64,000 bases of DNA from an uncultured beta proteobacterium (GCA_903821995.1 CAIJNI010000086.1:47559-111558); one strand, 5' to 3'; shown: positions 9,009 through 20,683, counted from the first letter of the stretch. A program made the numbers and translations. The notes: generated from the sequence alone by a model not told the origin.

Positions 9009-10010
9009 TTATTTCTCTAATTTTGCCCTTGGATGGGCTAAATCATAAGCTTGAGCAAGATGCTGGAAGTCTAAGGATGTATATATTTGGGTACTTGCAA
9101 TACTAGCGTGCCCTAACATTTCTTGTACAGCCCTTAAATCATGGGAAGACTGCAACAAATGGCTAGCAAAGCTGTGTCGCAACATGTGAGGATGGACGTG
9201 TAAAGGTAATTCTGCTCTGATAGCTAAGGCTTTTAATCTAGCCTGAACAGTTCTAGAAGAAAGTCTTTGCAAATGCTCATTAATAAACAGTGGTGAATTT
9301 TCTGCTGAGTTTAATAGCAATAATTGTTCTTTCCAAATAGATAATGCTTCCATAGCCTTGGTTCCTATTGGAACAACTCTTCTTTTAGCCCCCTTACCAA
9401 AAACATTTACTTCTGCAACATCCCAATCAATCCAGCCTAATTCATCATCAACTTTTTTGGTCGATGGATATAGATTAATGCCTAATATTTCTGAAAGGCG
9501 AAGCCCTGAAGAGTAGAACAATTCAAGAAGTGCATGATCTCTTCTCCTATTCCACTGTGGATTTTTTATGTTTATATTCGAAGCCAACTCTTCTTTTGAG
9601 TCTTTTTCAGCCTGAGCTATCAGCACAAAGATATGTTCTACGCTCAATGCTTTTGGTAAAGCCTTTCCTTTTTTAGGAGACTTAATATCATCTAATGGGT
9701 TAACTTGAATCAGTGGACCAAGCAAACTACTTTTGCTTTGTATTAACCATTCAAAAAAAGTCCTCCATGCTGATAGTCTTCTGGCTATAGAGCGTGGGGC
9801 CAATCCTTTTGAATGCAATCGGCTAACCCAACTTCGAGTGTGTTTAGATTGGACTTCATGTAACTTTAGGTTAAGCTCGTTCATACACTCTTCTAAAATT
9901 TTTAAATCATGAAGATATGCTTTGAGTGTATGCACTGACAATTTACGAACACTCTGCAAATTATCAATAAATTGACTAATGGCTTCCTGAATAGATGTGT
10001 CGGAATTCAT
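9009..10010 (-). CDS. xerC: Tyrosine recombinase XerC
   Basis: 333 residues. Core-binding domain (about 1-115) and catalytic domain with the expected set: Arg in SSGLRLSEILG, HMLRHSFASHLL (H-x-x-R), LGHASIASTQIY with the nucleophilic Tyr. It acts with XerD at dif to resolve chromosome dimers. The ATG at 10010 overlaps the stop of the DUF484 gene (TGATG); a TTG one codon upstream is less likely. A 16-residue insert (DSKEELASNINIKNPQ, about 138-153) sits before the RRRDHALLELFY helix. The dapF gene that usually precedes DUF484-xerC is not present. Confidence 0.92.
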   Translation of the reverse strand: MNSDTSIQEAISQFIDNLQSVRKLSVHTLKAYLHDLKILEECMNELNLKLHEVQSKHTRSWVSRLHSKGLAPRSIARRLSAWRTFFEWLIQSKSSLLGPLIQVNPLDDIKSPKKGKALPKALSVEHIFVLIAQAEKDSKEELASNINIKNPQWNRRRDHALLELFYSSGLRLSEILGINLYPSTKKVDDELGWIDWDVAEVNVFGKGAKRRVVPIGTKAMEALSIWKEQLLLLNSAENSPLFINEHLQRLSSRTVQARLKALAIRAELPLHVHPHMLRHSFASHLLQSSHDLRAVQEMLGHASIASTQIYTSLDFQHLAQAYDLAHPRAKLEK

Positions 10011-10651
10011 CAACCATTAAAACGACTAATTGCTGCTGTAGCAAGTTTACCTATTTGTTCCAAATATGTAGCGCCACTTGCCAAAGAATATTTCTGTGAG
10101 TCAGCACTAATAAAACACAAGGCCCCAAAACATTTATCAGATTCTCTTAAAAGAACTGTTGCAAAACTCCCTCCTGAGGGATCAATAGCACCATTTAAAT
10201 TTAATGAGGCTTTTGCGCATTCCCCTTGTACAACATTTAATTTAAGCTGGATTAATTCTTCACTAGTAATATCTGTGATGTTTATATATTTAACCTCCCC
10301 AACTTCAAATAGCTGATTTAAGCCATCTGTAATTTCTTGAATTGTACTTTCCAAATCTGGCGTTTTTAAAAGTCTCCCTAACCAATTCACCATTAAGTTT
10401 TGAGTTCTGTCGTTCTCAGTGCCAAAGCGAAACATTTCACTGAGCCGATGATTTAAGTCGCGATTTTGATTTCTTAAAATAGCCATTTGTTTTTCTTGTA
10501 AAGAAACAACCTTGTCACTATTGGCATCTTTAAGCTGGATTTGTGCAAGCAAACTAGCATGTCTTTCAAAAAAACCAGGGGTGGCAAGCAACCAATCTGC
10601 TACAAGCTGTTCTCTTTCTTTTTGGGTCTCATCATTATCTGCATATTTCAT
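10010..10651 (-). CDS. DUF484 family protein (GAF-like)
   Basis: 213 residues. The N-terminal DWLLATPGFFERHASLLAQIQL and VSLQEKQMAILRNQNRDLNHRLSEM (short coiled coil) are the DUF484 signature. The rest fits a GAF-like domain. DUF484 proteins are encoded before xerC across proteobacteria and their role is not established. Here it starts 6 bp after gatB and overlaps xerC by TGATG, so it is in the gatCAB transcription unit. Confidence 0.88.
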   Translation of the reverse strand: MKYADNDETQKEREQLVADWLLATPGFFERHASLLAQIQLKDANSDKVVSLQEKQMAILRNQNRDLNHRLSEMFRFGTENDRTQNLMVNWLGRLLKTPDLESTIQEITDGLNQLFEVGEVKYINITDITSEELIQLKLNVVQGECAKASLNLNGAIDPSGGSFATVLLRESDKCFGALCFISADSQKYSLASGATYLEQIGKLATAAISRFNG

Positions 10652-10657
10652 GAGTCT

Positions 10658-12145
10658 TTAATCTCCAGTAAGTTTTTGTTTTAACAGAGTATTGACTTGT
10701 GCTGGGTTTGCTTTTCCTTTAGTCGCTTTCATAATCTGCCCAACTAAGGAATTAAAGGCCTTTTCTTTTCCCGCCCGATACTCTTCAACGGATTTTTCTT
10801 GCTCAACTAAAACTTGATCTATGATTTTTTCTATTTCTTGACTATCACTGATTTGTCTCAATCCTTGTTTGTCAATGATCTCATCAACAGCTCCATGGGT
10901 AGATAAGGCAGAAGTCTTTCCAATTTCCCATAGTTGACTAAAGATTTCTTTTGCAATTTTGTTTGAAATTGTCCCATCCTGAATTCTTTTTAAAAGATCC
11001 GCTAAGTGATTTGGCTTTAGTGGCGATTGTTCAGCACTTAAACCATCTCTATTTAAAGCAGAGGCAAAGTCTCCAGCCATTAAGTTTGCGGCCTGCTTGG
11101 CTTGGCTATCCTCAATCAGTAGCAATAAATTTATAAAAAAGTCTGCAGTTTTCTTTTCTTGAGTCAACAGAAATGTGTCATAGGAACTTAATCCATATTT
11201 TTCTTGCCACTCTACTTGTAAGTCTTTTGGTAACACTGGCATCAAGATTTTTATTTGCTCGACCCACTCTCTACTGATTTCTAATGGAAGCAAGTCTGGA
11301 TCAGGAAAATATCTATAATCCTGAGCGTCTTCCTTGCTTCGCATGCTTCTAGTTTCTTGAAGATCAGGATCATAAAGCCTTGTTTCTTGTTTTATAACTC
11401 CACCATCTTCAATTAAATCGATCTGTCTACGAACTTCGTATTGAATGGCCTCTTCCAAAAATTTAAAAGAGTTTAAATTTTTAATTTCGCAACGAGTTCC
11501 GAACTTCTCTTGCCCCAAAGGTCTTACTGACACGTTTGCATCACACCGAAATGACCCCTCTTGCATATTGCCATCACAAATACCCAACCAAACAACCAAT
11601 GAGTGAAGACTCTTTGCATACTCAACTGCTTCTGCTGCGCTACGCATGACTGGCTCTGTTACTATTTCTAAGAGGGGGGTTCCAGCTCGATTGAGATCTA
11701 TGCCACTTGATTTTTCTCCATGAAGCCCTTCAAAATCATCATGCAAAGACTTACCAGCATCTTCTTCTAAATGGGCTCGAGTTAGTTGGATTTCTTTAAC
11801 CTGTCCATTGAACTCAATGGGTACTGTTCCTCCAACAACGACTGGCAATTCAAACTGGCTAATTTGGTATCCTTTAGGCAAATCGGGGTAAAAGTAGTTT
11901 TTCCTTGCAAAAATACTAATGGGTGCAATCTGCGCTCCAACCGCCAAGCCAAAACGAATGGCATGATTAACCGCCTCCTTATTTAGAACTGGCAAAGTTC
12001 CAGGTAGCGCCATATCTACTGCACATGCTTGTTCATTTGGGCTTGCGCCAAATGAAATACTTGCTCCACTAAAAATTTTCGACTGGGTCATCAATTGCGT
12101 ATGAGTCTCTAACCCAATAACAACCTCCCAATTTTTAACGGTCAT
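10658..12145 (-). CDS. gatB: Asp-tRNA(Asn)/Glu-tRNA(Gln) amidotransferase subunit B
   Basis: 495 residues. GatB kinase-like domain starts at [52 protein letters not shown] and CDANVSVRP are conserved. The C-terminal YqeY-like tail ends in [24 protein letters not shown]. The complex transamidates mischarged Glu-tRNA(Gln) or Asp-tRNA(Asn). Its ATG lies 11 nt inside the end of gatA. Confidence 0.97.
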   Translation of the reverse strand: MTVKNWEVVIGLETHTQLMTQSKIFSGASISFGASPNEQACAVDMALPGTLPVLNKEAVNHAIRFGLAVGAQIAPISIFARKNYFYPDLPKGYQISQFELPVVVGGTVPIEFNGQVKEIQLTRAHLEEDAGKSLHDDFEGLHGEKSSGIDLNRAGTPLLEIVTEPVMRSAAEAVEYAKSLHSLVVWLGICDGNMQEGSFRCDANVSVRPLGQEKFGTRCEIKNLNSFKFLEEAIQYEVRRQIDLIEDGGVIKQETRLYDPDLQETRSMRSKEDAQDYRYFPDPDLLPLEISREWVEQIKILMPVLPKDLQVEWQEKYGLSSYDTFLLTQEKKTADFFINLLLLIEDSQAKQAANLMAGDFASALNRDGLSAEQSPLKPNHLADLLKRIQDGTISNKIAKEIFSQLWEIGKTSALSTHGAVDEIIDKQGLRQISDSQEIEKIIDQVLVEQEKSVEEYRAGKEKAFNSLVGQIMKATKGKANPAQVNTLLKQKLTGD

Positions 12146-13664
12146 TGTTTTCTCCTAGTACATCACTATTTGAAATTTCTGACATGATCTTATGCCAAGA
12201 AGTCGTTTGCTGAAAAGTATCTGCAAGCTGTAACATTTGCGCTTCGTTAAAATAATTTCCAATGAGTTGCATACCAATTGGTAATTGACTCTTGCTCATT
12301 CCGCAGGGAATACTCATCGCAGGTAAACCTGCGAGGTTCGCAGAAAGCGTGTAGATGTCTTCTAAATACATTTGGGTTGGATCTTTAGATTTTTCACCCA
12401 TTTGCCATGCAACATTTGGTGCGACTGGGCCCAATATCACGTCGCATTCCCTAAATGCTACTTGAAAATCATTTGCAATGATTCTTCTAATTTTTTGGGC
12501 CTGTAAGTAATATGCATCGTAATACCCTTGGGATAATACATAAGACCCAATTAAAATACGCCGCTTAACCTCTTTGCCAAATCCTTCTGTCCTTGAACGC
12601 TCGTACATTTGAGCCAGATTTTTATATTCTTTAGCCCTATATCCATATCTCACGCCGTCATATCGACTAAGGTTGCTCGAAGCCTCTGCGGGCGCAAGCA
12701 CATAATAAACTGGGATTGATAATTTAGTTTTAGGTAGCGTGACCTGTTTAAGTTCCGCCCCTAAACCTTCTAATATTTGTATTGCCACACGGATAGACAT
12801 TTCCACTTCTTTATCTAACCCTTCTGCAAAGAATTCTATCGGTAATCCTATCCTTAACCCTTTCAAAGGTTGGCTAGCCGCACTAGTGTCACCTTGCCAA
12901 GGAAGGCCTATTAATCTAGAAAAGTCTTCGTTTGGTTTAGCTAAACTCGTAGAATCCTTAGGATCATGTCCAGCTATCGCATTCATGATCAGAGCACAGT
13001 CGCTAGCTGATTTAGCCATGGGTCCAGCCTGATCTAGTGAAGATGCATATGCAATCATGCCGTACCTAGAAACACGGCCATAGGTTGGCTTTAATCCTGT
13101 CAGTCCACAAAAAGAAGATGGCTGACGTATTGAGCCCCCCGTATCGGTTCCTGTAGCTACCGGAGCCAATCCAGCAGCCACCGATATTGCAGAACCACCA
13201 GAGGAGCCGCCTGGAACACATTTATCATTCCAAGGATTTTTTGCGGGACCAAAAGCTGAATTTTCATTTGAAGAACCCATTGCAAACTCATCCATATTGG
13301 TTTTGCCAAGGCAAACCATACCCGCACCTTGTGGCCCAAGATGTTCCACCACAGTGGCATCAAAAGGGCTTAAATAGTTTTTTAATATATTTGAGCCTGC
13401 TGTTGAATGCCACCCTTTTGTTACAAATACGTCTTTATGCGCAATTGGAATACCAGTTAAAGGACCTTTTTGGCCAGATTGGATTAATTTGTCTGCATGA
13501 AACGCTTGCTCCAGAGATAATTCTGGATTAACGTCAACAAAAGCATTAAGTTCAGATAAGCTATTGATTCTATTTAAGAAATATCTAGTCAGCGCCTCGC
13601 TGGTGACACTTCCTTCCGCTAAGGCTTTTCCTAGCTCTGTGAGTGATTTTTGATGCCACTTCAT
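12135..13664 (-). CDS. gatA: Asp-tRNA(Asn)/Glu-tRNA(Gln) amidotransferase subunit A
   Basis: 509 residues, amidase-signature enzyme that frees ammonia from glutamine. The Ser-Ser-Lys triad is visible as Lys in PIAHKDVF (about residue 77), Ser in GGSSGGSA, and Ser in [16 protein letters not shown]. It begins in an ATGA overlap with the gatC stop and overlaps gatB at its end. Confidence 0.97.
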   Translation of the reverse strand: MKWHQKSLTELGKALAEGSVTSEALTRYFLNRINSLSELNAFVDVNPELSLEQAFHADKLIQSGQKGPLTGIPIAHKDVFVTKGWHSTAGSNILKNYLSPFDATVVEHLGPQGAGMVCLGKTNMDEFAMGSSNENSAFGPAKNPWNDKCVPGGSSGGSAISVAAGLAPVATGTDTGGSIRQPSSFCGLTGLKPTYGRVSRYGMIAYASSLDQAGPMAKSASDCALIMNAIAGHDPKDSTSLAKPNEDFSRLIGLPWQGDTSAASQPLKGLRIGLPIEFFAEGLDKEVEMSIRVAIQILEGLGAELKQVTLPKTKLSIPVYYVLAPAEASSNLSRYDGVRYGYRAKEYKNLAQMYERSRTEGFGKEVKRRILIGSYVLSQGYYDAYYLQAQKIRRIIANDFQVAFRECDVILGPVAPNVAWQMGEKSKDPTQMYLEDIYTLSANLAGLPAMSIPCGMSKSQLPIGMQLIGNYFNEAQMLQLADTFQQTTSWHKIMSEISNSDVLGENNDR

Positions 13665-13954
13665 TCGATCACCTTGGGCACTAAAAATAACCCACTCTGT
13701 TGTGCGGGTGCAGACTTCATATTTTGTTCACGAGAATTAGATTCCGTTACGCAGTCCTGTCTTAAAGGCTGAGACAGTGCCATGATCATTTGTATAGGAT
13801 GAAAGAGCGGCTCCATTCCTTCAGTATCGACGGCCTGAAGCTCATCAACCATTGAGATAATGGCATCGAGTTCTTGAGTAAGAAAATCCAGCTCAGAATC
13901 ACTAATCTCAAGGCTAGATAGCTTTGCTAAATGTTTAATTTCTTGTGTGTTCAT
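13661..13954 (-). CDS. gatC: Asp-tRNA(Asn)/Glu-tRNA(Gln) amidotransferase subunit C
   Basis: 97 residues, usual GatC length. [16 protein letters not shown] and [18 protein letters not shown] are the family motifs. GatC wraps around and stabilises GatA. It is the first gene of gatC-gatA-gatB-DUF484-xerC, divergent from mreB across 77 bp, which must hold promoters for both directions. Confidence 0.95.
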   Translation of the reverse strand: MNTQEIKHLAKLSSLEISDSELDFLTQELDAIISMVDELQAVDTEGMEPLFHPIQMIMALSQPLRQDCVTESNSREQNMKSAPAQQSGLFLVPKVIE

Positions 13955-14004
13955 AACTTGCTTGCAGTATCATTACATTATCTTCTAAAACTCGTATATA
14001 TTAA

Positions 14005-15072
<1,068 letters not shown>

Positions 15073-15102
15073 CTGACGATATTTGTCGAGTGAGATTCCA
15101 TC

Positions 15103-16023
15103 TTGTTTAGGAGTCCCCCAACACTATTTAATCAAAGCGCACCTTTTCTTCGGTTCGCTTTTTTTGTCATCCTATCTTTTGCTTTCATTTTTTCTGACCA
15201 TCAATTGCATGCAACTGAAAGTATCAGAAGCTTTGTTCAAAAAGTCTTAGCCCCTATTCAGCTTATCATTAATACACCTTCTCAATGGTTGGCATCTGGC
15301 GCTGAAAATATCCAGTCTATGTCATCGATGAAAGATTTGATCAATAAACAAACTGAACAAATTAAAGACCTCACTCTAATAGCTAATCACGCTGAGAATC
15401 TTAATGCAGAAAATTCCAGTCTACGCAAGCTCCTAAGTCTTCAACAACAGACTCAATTTAAAACCTTGTCTGCTGAAATCATTTTTAACCCCAATAACCC
15501 AGCTTCACAAAAATTAGTGGTTAACCGCGGAGCACTTCATGGTCTTAAATTAGGGATGCCTGTTGCGAGTGATGCAGGGATCATGGGGCAAGTGACTCGC
15601 GTTTTTGAAAATTCTTCTGAAGTGACTCTGCTTGAAGAAAAAGATTTCACTATCCCCATTCAAGTGGCTCGAAATGGCTTGAGAGGTGCTTTATTTGGTG
15701 CCGGTAGAGCGCAACCCCTAGAGTTGAGATATATCAGCGCTTTAGGTGAGCTTGATGTTGGAGATTATTTAACCACCTCAGGAATAGACGGCACATATCC
15801 CCCAGGTTTTCCTGTCGCAATGATTTCTAAAATTGATCGGTCACCCGATAATTCTGGAGCTATTGTCATTTGTCTACCATTAGCAAATTTAAATCGCGAT
15901 AGACACTTAATAATTCTTTTGTATCAGCCACAGACTGAAGCTCCACAACCTTTGGTTCCTGACCCAATCATAGGTAAACGAGTTCTGCGAAAAAAGGAGG
16001 CTGAATCAAATGTTAAAAAATAA
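15103..16023 (+). CDS. mreC: Rod-shape-determining protein MreC
   Basis: 306 residues. One N-terminal membrane segment (FLRFAFFVILSFAFIFSD), a coiled coil with NAENSSLRKLLSL, then the periplasmic beta domain (IIFNPNNPASQKLVVNRGALHGLKLGMPVASDAGIMGQV). The TTG at 15103 is the first possible start after an in-frame stop, and the resulting FRSPPTLFNQSAP matches the usual SPP-LF beginning of betaproteobacterial MreC. It scaffolds MreD, PBP2 and RodA. Confidence 0.95.
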   Translation: MFRSPPTLFNQSAPFLRFAFFVILSFAFIFSDHQLHATESIRSFVQKVLAPIQLIINTPSQWLASGAENIQSMSSMKDLINKQTEQIKDLTLIANHAENLNAENSSLRKLLSLQQQTQFKTLSAEIIFNPNNPASQKLVVNRGALHGLKLGMPVASDAGIMGQVTRVFENSSEVTLLEEKDFTIPIQVARNGLRGALFGAGRAQPLELRYISALGELDVGDYLTTSGIDGTYPPGFPVAMISKIDRSPDNSGAIVICLPLANLNRDRHLIILLYQPQTEAPQPLVPDPIIGKRVLRKKEAESNVKK

Positions 16024-16507
16024 TTTTAACTCTGGGGCGCCTTTAAGTGTTTACTCCACACTATTGATAGCTTTTCTATTGAATGTCTTGCCTTTAGGAA
16101 ACCATCCCTGGGTCCCTGATTTTTTGATGATCGTCATGGCTTATTGGCTTTTATTTTCACCGCAAAAAATTAGTCTTGCCCTAGCATTCTTTTTAGGCCT
16201 GGTTATGGACGTACAAACTTCCAGTTACCTTGGTATGCATGGATTTTCTTATGTGCTTCTAACCTTTTTAATCATCTTTTGGCACCGTCGTCTTTCGTCC
16301 CTACCCCCTTTCGGACAAATGCTCCAGATGTTTCCAATCTTATTAGCTGTACATTTTTCTTTAATCACCCTTTATTGGGTCATTTTTTCTCATTGGTACT
16401 TTTCTTTTGCATATATTATTTTTCCGAGTCTTGTAGAACTTTTGATCCTCACGTGTTTAAGAGGTCTATTAAAAAATCCCAGCTCGACTTCATATAATCG
16501 TGCTTAA
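16010..16507 (+). CDS. mreD: Rod-shape-determining protein MreD
   Basis: 165 residues, almost entirely hydrophobic with about five membrane segments (VYSTLLIAFLLNVLPLG, PDFLMIVMAYWLLF, LALAFFLGLVMDVQTSSYLGMHGFSYVLL). FFLGLVMDV and LGMHGFSYVLL fit MreD. The ATG lies 14 nt inside the end of mreC, so translation is coupled; a GGAGG-like site sits within the mreC coding end. Confidence 0.92.
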   Translation: MLKNNFNSGAPLSVYSTLLIAFLLNVLPLGNHPWVPDFLMIVMAYWLLFSPQKISLALAFFLGLVMDVQTSSYLGMHGFSYVLLTFLIIFWHRRLSSLPPFGQMLQMFPILLAVHFSLITLYWVIFSHWYFSFAYIIFPSLVELLILTCLRGLLKNPSSTSYNRA

Positions 16508-16530
16508 AATCAGTTCATTATTTAGCGTAT

Positions 16531-18435
16531 ATGTCATATAAGTCACCTTTAGAAGACTTTAAAAGGCGCATTCAAATTTCATTGTGGTTTGTTATCTTCT
16601 GCCTATTTGTTTTATTCCTTAGATTTTTTTGGCTCCAGGTCATTAAGCACACAAAATACTCAACTGCTTCGGAAAACAATCGTATCGCTATCATTACTAA
16701 CCCAGCATCAAGGGGTCTCATTTATGACCGCAACGGCATTGTAATAGCCCAAAATTACCCAAGCTATTCTTTAGAAATCACACCTGCTGGCATTGATATG
16801 CCCATTGAAAATCTATTAGATTCGCTCAATGAACTTATCCTGATTCCTAATAAAGATAGACAACAATTTCTCAAGGGATTGCCAACTGCGAAGAAAACAG
16901 AAAGTATTGCTATTAAAAACTTTCTTTCTGACGAAGAAATAGCAAGGTTTCTTTCACAACGCTTTAGATATCCCGGAGTCGAGGTTCAAGTACGGTATTT
17001 TAGAGACTACCCCTATAAATCATTAGCTTCTCATTTACTAGGTTATACAGGGAAAGTTTCAGTTAAAGATAGGGAAACCTTAGCTGCAGAATTTGAAGAA
17101 AATTCTGATGACTTTACTACCGAAGAAGCGCGCGCTCTGCGAGTCAAAGGTATCCAATATATGGGTAAGATAGGTATTGAACAGAGCTATGAAAAGCATC
17201 TTCGTGGTTTGCCAGGTTTTAATCAGGTTGAAATCACTGCTGGTGGGCGCGTTGTTAGAAATCTTTCTTCCACTCCATCAACTCCAGGTAATGATCTTAC
17301 CTTAGCAGTAGATATAAAACTTCAATATATTATTGAACAACTTTATGGCAATAGGCGAGGTGCTGCGGTTGTAATTGAACCTGCCACTGGGGATGTTTTA
17401 GCCTTTGTTTCTATGCCTACATTTAATCCCAATTCTTTTACTGATGGCATTGATGCAGACTTATGGAAAAAATTAAATGATTCTCCTGAAAAACCCCTTT
17501 TTAATAGACCTCTTAGAGGAACATATCCACCAGGCTCAACCTATAAACCATTTATGGCCTTAGCTGCTTTAGAGGGTCATTTCAGAACTCCTACTCAAGG
17601 AATTAATGATCCAGGATTTTTTAAATTTGGAAATAGTGTCTTTAGAGATGATGCTAAAGGTGGTCATGGCTTTGTGGATATGCGAACATCTATCGCCATG
17701 TCCTGTGATACCTACTACTATATGTTAGCTAAAGATATGGGCGTTAATGCAATGCATAATTTCATGAAGCCTTTAGGCTTTGGTCAACTTACAGGCATAG
17801 ATATTAATGGTGAAGTAAGAGGCATATTACCATCAACTGATTGGAAAAAATCTTACTATAAAGATCCCGCTAAGGGCAAATGGATCGAGGGTGAAACAAT
17901 TTCTTTGGGAATTGGACAAGGATATAACAGCTTTACTATCCTTCAGTTAGCCCAAGCAACAGCAATTCTTGCGAATAAGGGTATTGTCATGAAGCCCCAC
18001 CTCGTTAAAAATATAGAAGATCCCATCTCACATGAAAAAATTCTAACGGTCCCATCTGAAAGCGCTCGACTTCAATTAAAGCAAGAAAATTTAGATGTTA
18101 TTACACAAGGTATGATCGACGTTAATCGCATTGGTACCGGTCGGGTGCCATTTGATGGTGTGCAATATACTGTTGCAGGAAAAACGGGCACCGCTCAAGT
18201 TTTTAGCCTTGGAAGTAAAGATTACAATGCCATGAATGTCACTGAGTTTAAGCGGGATCATGCCCTATATATAGCTTTTGCACCGGCTGAAAATCCCAAA
18301 TATGCAATAGCTCTTGTTGTAGAAAATGCTGGATTTGGGGCATCTTCAGCCGCGCCAATAGCCCGGCAGGCTCTCGATTATTTAATGCTTAAAGTATGGC
18401 CTTCTGGAGTTCCTGAATGGAAAAACGCACATTAA
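16531..18435 (+). CDS. mrdA: Penicillin-binding protein 2, elongasome transpeptidase
   Basis: 634 residues. One N-terminal membrane anchor (LWFVIFCLFVLFLRFFWLQVI), pedestal domain (NRIAIITNPASRGLIYDRNG), and transpeptidase domain with S-x-x-K in PPGSTYKPF, the S-C-D variant of the second motif in AMSCDTYYYM, and K-T-G in VAGKTGTAQV. It cross-links peptidoglycan during elongation together with RodA, whose gene overlaps its end by 19 nt. Confidence 0.96.
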   Translation: MSYKSPLEDFKRRIQISLWFVIFCLFVLFLRFFWLQVIKHTKYSTASENNRIAIITNPASRGLIYDRNGIVIAQNYPSYSLEITPAGIDMPIENLLDSLNELILIPNKDRQQFLKGLPTAKKTESIAIKNFLSDEEIARFLSQRFRYPGVEVQVRYFRDYPYKSLASHLLGYTGKVSVKDRETLAAEFEENSDDFTTEEARALRVKGIQYMGKIGIEQSYEKHLRGLPGFNQVEITAGGRVVRNLSSTPSTPGNDLTLAVDIKLQYIIEQLYGNRRGAAVVIEPATGDVLAFVSMPTFNPNSFTDGIDADLWKKLNDSPEKPLFNRPLRGTYPPGSTYKPFMALAALEGHFRTPTQGINDPGFFKFGNSVFRDDAKGGHGFVDMRTSIAMSCDTYYYMLAKDMGVNAMHNFMKPLGFGQLTGIDINGEVRGILPSTDWKKSYYKDPAKGKWIEGETISLGIGQGYNSFTILQLAQATAILANKGIVMKPHLVKNIEDPISHEKILTVPSESARLQLKQENLDVITQGMIDVNRIGTGRVPFDGVQYTVAGKTGTAQVFSLGSKDYNAMNVTEFKRDHALYIAFAPAENPKYAIALVVENAGFGASSAAPIARQALDYLMLKVWPSGVPEWKNAH

Positions 18436-19559
18436 TTTATCGCCTCTCCTTTTTATGGAATGGATTTGATCCTACTTTAGCTCTTATCTTATTTGGCTTA
18501 GTGGTTGTGGGAAGTATCACATTTCTTTCAGCAAGCAGTGGCACTGTCATTTCTTGGGTTGAGCAAGCTCGAAATGTGTCTATGGCCTGTGGAATACTTT
18601 GGCTCACTTCTCGCATTCCTCCCAAGTGGCTAGAAAAAATTTCTTTATGGGTTTACCTTATCGGTATTGCACTCCTTCTTGGGGTTGCTTCATTTGGACT
18701 GATCAAAAAGGGAGCGCGACGTTGGTTAAATATTGGCATAGTCATTCAACCATCTGAAGTAATGAAAATTGGTATGCCTATGATGCTTGCTTGGTATTTT
18801 CAAAAAAGAGAAGGTTTCATCAAGCAGTGGGACTTCCTCGTTGCACTACTTTTTTTAATATTACCCACCGTCCTCATCGCTAGGCAACCCGATTTAGGAA
18901 CGGCTATTCTAGTATTTGCTGCCGGCCTTTATGTGATCATTCTCGCTGGCCTTCCTTGGAAGTTCATATTGCCGTTTCTAATATTAGGACTTTTAGGAAT
19001 ATGTCTTATCGTTATTTTTGGAGATAGTTTTTGTGCTAAAGGTGTCAGCTGGCCGATACTCCAAAGTTACCAACAACATCGTATTTGCACATTATTAGAT
19101 CCAAGCTCGGACCCCCTCGGTAAAGGTTTTCATACGCTTCAATCTATGATAGCCATTGGATCAGGAGGATTTATGGGCAAAGGTTGGATGCAGGGGACGC
19201 AAACTCATCTTGAATTTATTCCTGAAAAACATACAGATTTTATATTTGCCGTTTATTCGGAAGAGTTTGGTCTTATTGGAAATATTATTTTACTTATTCT
19301 TTTCTTTTTACTCATTAAACGAGGGCTTCAAATTGCTGCATCGGCTCCAAATTTATTCACTCGACTTCTCGGCGGTTCCGTAACACTCATATTTTTTACT
19401 TACGCCTTTGTCAATATGGCGATGGTTAGTGGCATGCTTCCAGTGGTTGGCGTTCCACTACCATTTATTAGTTATGGAGGAACTGCGTTAGTAACTCTTG
19501 GATTAGGTGCGGGAATACTAATGAGCATTCACCGCCATAGGCGCCTAGTTCAAACTTGA
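18417..19559 (+). CDS. rodA: RodA, SEDS-family peptidoglycan glycosyltransferase
   Basis: 380 residues with about ten membrane segments. KKGARRWLNIGIVIQPSEVMKIGMPM, ARQPDLGTAIL, GFMGKGWMQGTQTHLEFIPEKHTDFIFAVYSEEFGLIG and VGVPLPFISYGGTALVTLG are the SEDS signatures. It polymerises lipid II and pairs with PBP2. It ends the mreB-rodA operon, 48 bp before a strong terminator. Confidence 0.96.
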   Translation: MEKRTLIYRLSFLWNGFDPTLALILFGLVVVGSITFLSASSGTVISWVEQARNVSMACGILWLTSRIPPKWLEKISLWVYLIGIALLLGVASFGLIKKGARRWLNIGIVIQPSEVMKIGMPMMLAWYFQKREGFIKQWDFLVALLFLILPTVLIARQPDLGTAILVFAAGLYVIILAGLPWKFILPFLILGLLGICLIVIFGDSFCAKGVSWPILQSYQQHRICTLLDPSSDPLGKGFHTLQSMIAIGSGGFMGKGWMQGTQTHLEFIPEKHTDFIFAVYSEEFGLIGNIILLILFFLLIKRGLQIAASAPNLFTRLLGGSVTLIFFTYAFVNMAMVSGMLPVVGVPLPFISYGGTALVTLGLGAGILMSIHRHRRLVQT

Positions 19560-19607
19560 TATTCGCCAGTTCAATGCGAAATTTTTTTAATTTTTTCTTA
19601 TTCAATA

Positions 19608-19637
19608 AAAAAAGCCCAAATAAATTTGGGCTTTTTT
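19608..19637. terminator. Bidirectional intrinsic terminator between rodA and the HU gene
   Basis: A-tract then GCCCAAA (19614-19620), a 4-nt loop and TTTGGGC (19625-19631), then TTTTTT. The symmetric A/T flanks give a U-tract in both directions, serving the convergent rodA and HU transcripts. Confidence 0.92.
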
Positions 19638-19651
19638 AAGTTTTTTAAAGA

Positions 19652-19936
19652 TTACTTCTTACGCTTATTAACGCTATCTTTAAATGCTTTTCCAGCTGAA
19701 AACTTAACTGTCTTAGAAGCTGCAATCTTAATAGCTTCTCCAGTTTTAGGATTGCGGCCAACACGAGCTGCGCGCTTTCCTGAACTGAATGTTCCAAAGC
19801 CGATTAACTGTACGTTATCGCCTTTAGTCACTGCTTTTTTAATTGTATCCAAAGCTGCATTTAATGCATGCTCAGCTTTAGCCTTAGACAACTCTGATTC
19901 GCCAGCAATTGCTGCAACGAGTTCTGCTTTATTCAA
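19652..19936 (-). CDS. hupB: Nucleoid-associated protein HU (beta-like)
   Basis: 94 residues. [31 protein letters not shown], then the DNA-binding arm region [44 protein letters not shown], are HU/IHF family; sequence favours HU over IHF. It bends and compacts DNA. The start is TTG at 19936, not ATG, with a perfect AAGGAG 7 nt upstream. A 15-bp palindrome lies 47 bp before the start. Confidence 0.95.
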   Translation of the reverse strand: MNKAELVAAIAGESELSKAKAEHALNAALDTIKKAVTKGDNVQLIGFGTFSSGKRAARVGRNPKTGEAIKIAASKTVKFSAGKAFKDSVNKRKK

Positions 19937-19983
19937 ATTATGCTCCTTGATGATATTTAACCGAAAAGACGTAATGTTTAATT

Positions 19984-19998
19984 GCGTTAAATTAACGC
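19984..19998. promoter_or_regulatory. Perfect 15-bp palindrome in the HU gene leader
   Basis: GCGTTAA-A-TTAACGC, 7-bp arms around one base, 47 bp upstream of the HU start codon. It is downstream of a possible promoter on the minus strand with TTGACT at 20105-20100 and TATAAA at 20084-20079 (15-nt spacing, short). Operator or mRNA hairpin is inferred from symmetry and position only. Confidence 0.35.
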
Positions 19999-20143
19999 TT
20001 CAGTCATTTTAACCATATTATTATTCGTATGGCTAGTACTTATTTATATAAAGTCCTTATTTTTACAGCTTCTTAGGGTTTATATTTAGAAAATTCAAAA
20101 GTCAACCTTTCACGTAAATCTTGATTGTTCAATTAAGCTTTAT

Positions 20144-20569
20144 CTATTGACCATTCCCATTCGAATTTAAGCCAGGTATCCCCGTTGGATCATTCACCGT
20201 CTTAACAGCTTTGACGTAATATTCCGTTTCTGCAAAGCAGCTAGTGGGAACCCCAACATGCTGGTCATAGTCTATTTCAACTCTTTTGCCTATGTTCTTA
20301 CCGATTTCATTAGCCAAGTCTTCTCCACGAACCGAAAATTGGAATTTTTCCTGATTACCCAGCATGGCCCCTGTCACCAATTCCCCTTCCCAAGTTTTAC
20401 ATATCCAACCTTTTTTAGAAAACTTTTGTAAAAATCCTGCTCGCTTTCCTGTGGCATAGCTATAGCTCAAAGTAATCCATGCATAAAGCGCAAAAAGTGC
20501 GGCTAAAACACAAAGAAAGAGAAAAATCTTAAATTTCCAATGACTTTTTTTCGCTTGTATGGCTTCCAT
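20144..20569 (-). CDS. Conserved hypothetical membrane-anchored protein
   Basis: 141 residues from the ATG at 20569, preferred over an upstream TTG because AAGGA lies 6 nt before it. One N-terminal membrane segment (FKIFLFLCVLAALFALYAWITL) then a periplasmic domain with KRAGFLQKFSKKGWICKTWEGEL, which resembles a small family of unknown function in Burkholderiales. Two cysteines (in WICKTW and TSCFAETEYYV) could pair in the periplasm; dsbB is divergent 114 bp away. No function assigned. Confidence 0.75.
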   Translation of the reverse strand: MEAIQAKKSHWKFKIFLFLCVLAALFALYAWITLSYSYATGKRAGFLQKFSKKGWICKTWEGELVTGAMLGNQEKFQFSVRGEDLANEIGKNIGKRVEIDYDQHVGVPTSCFAETEYYVKAVKTVNDPTGIPGLNSNGNGQ

Positions 20570-20683
20570 ATTTTTTCCTTTAATTTTATATATCAACTAT
20601 ACCAATAATGGTATGAGATTTTCACTTTGCATTTATATCATTCATAATAGATATTTTAATGGCATGAAAAGTCAAAGCCTCTT

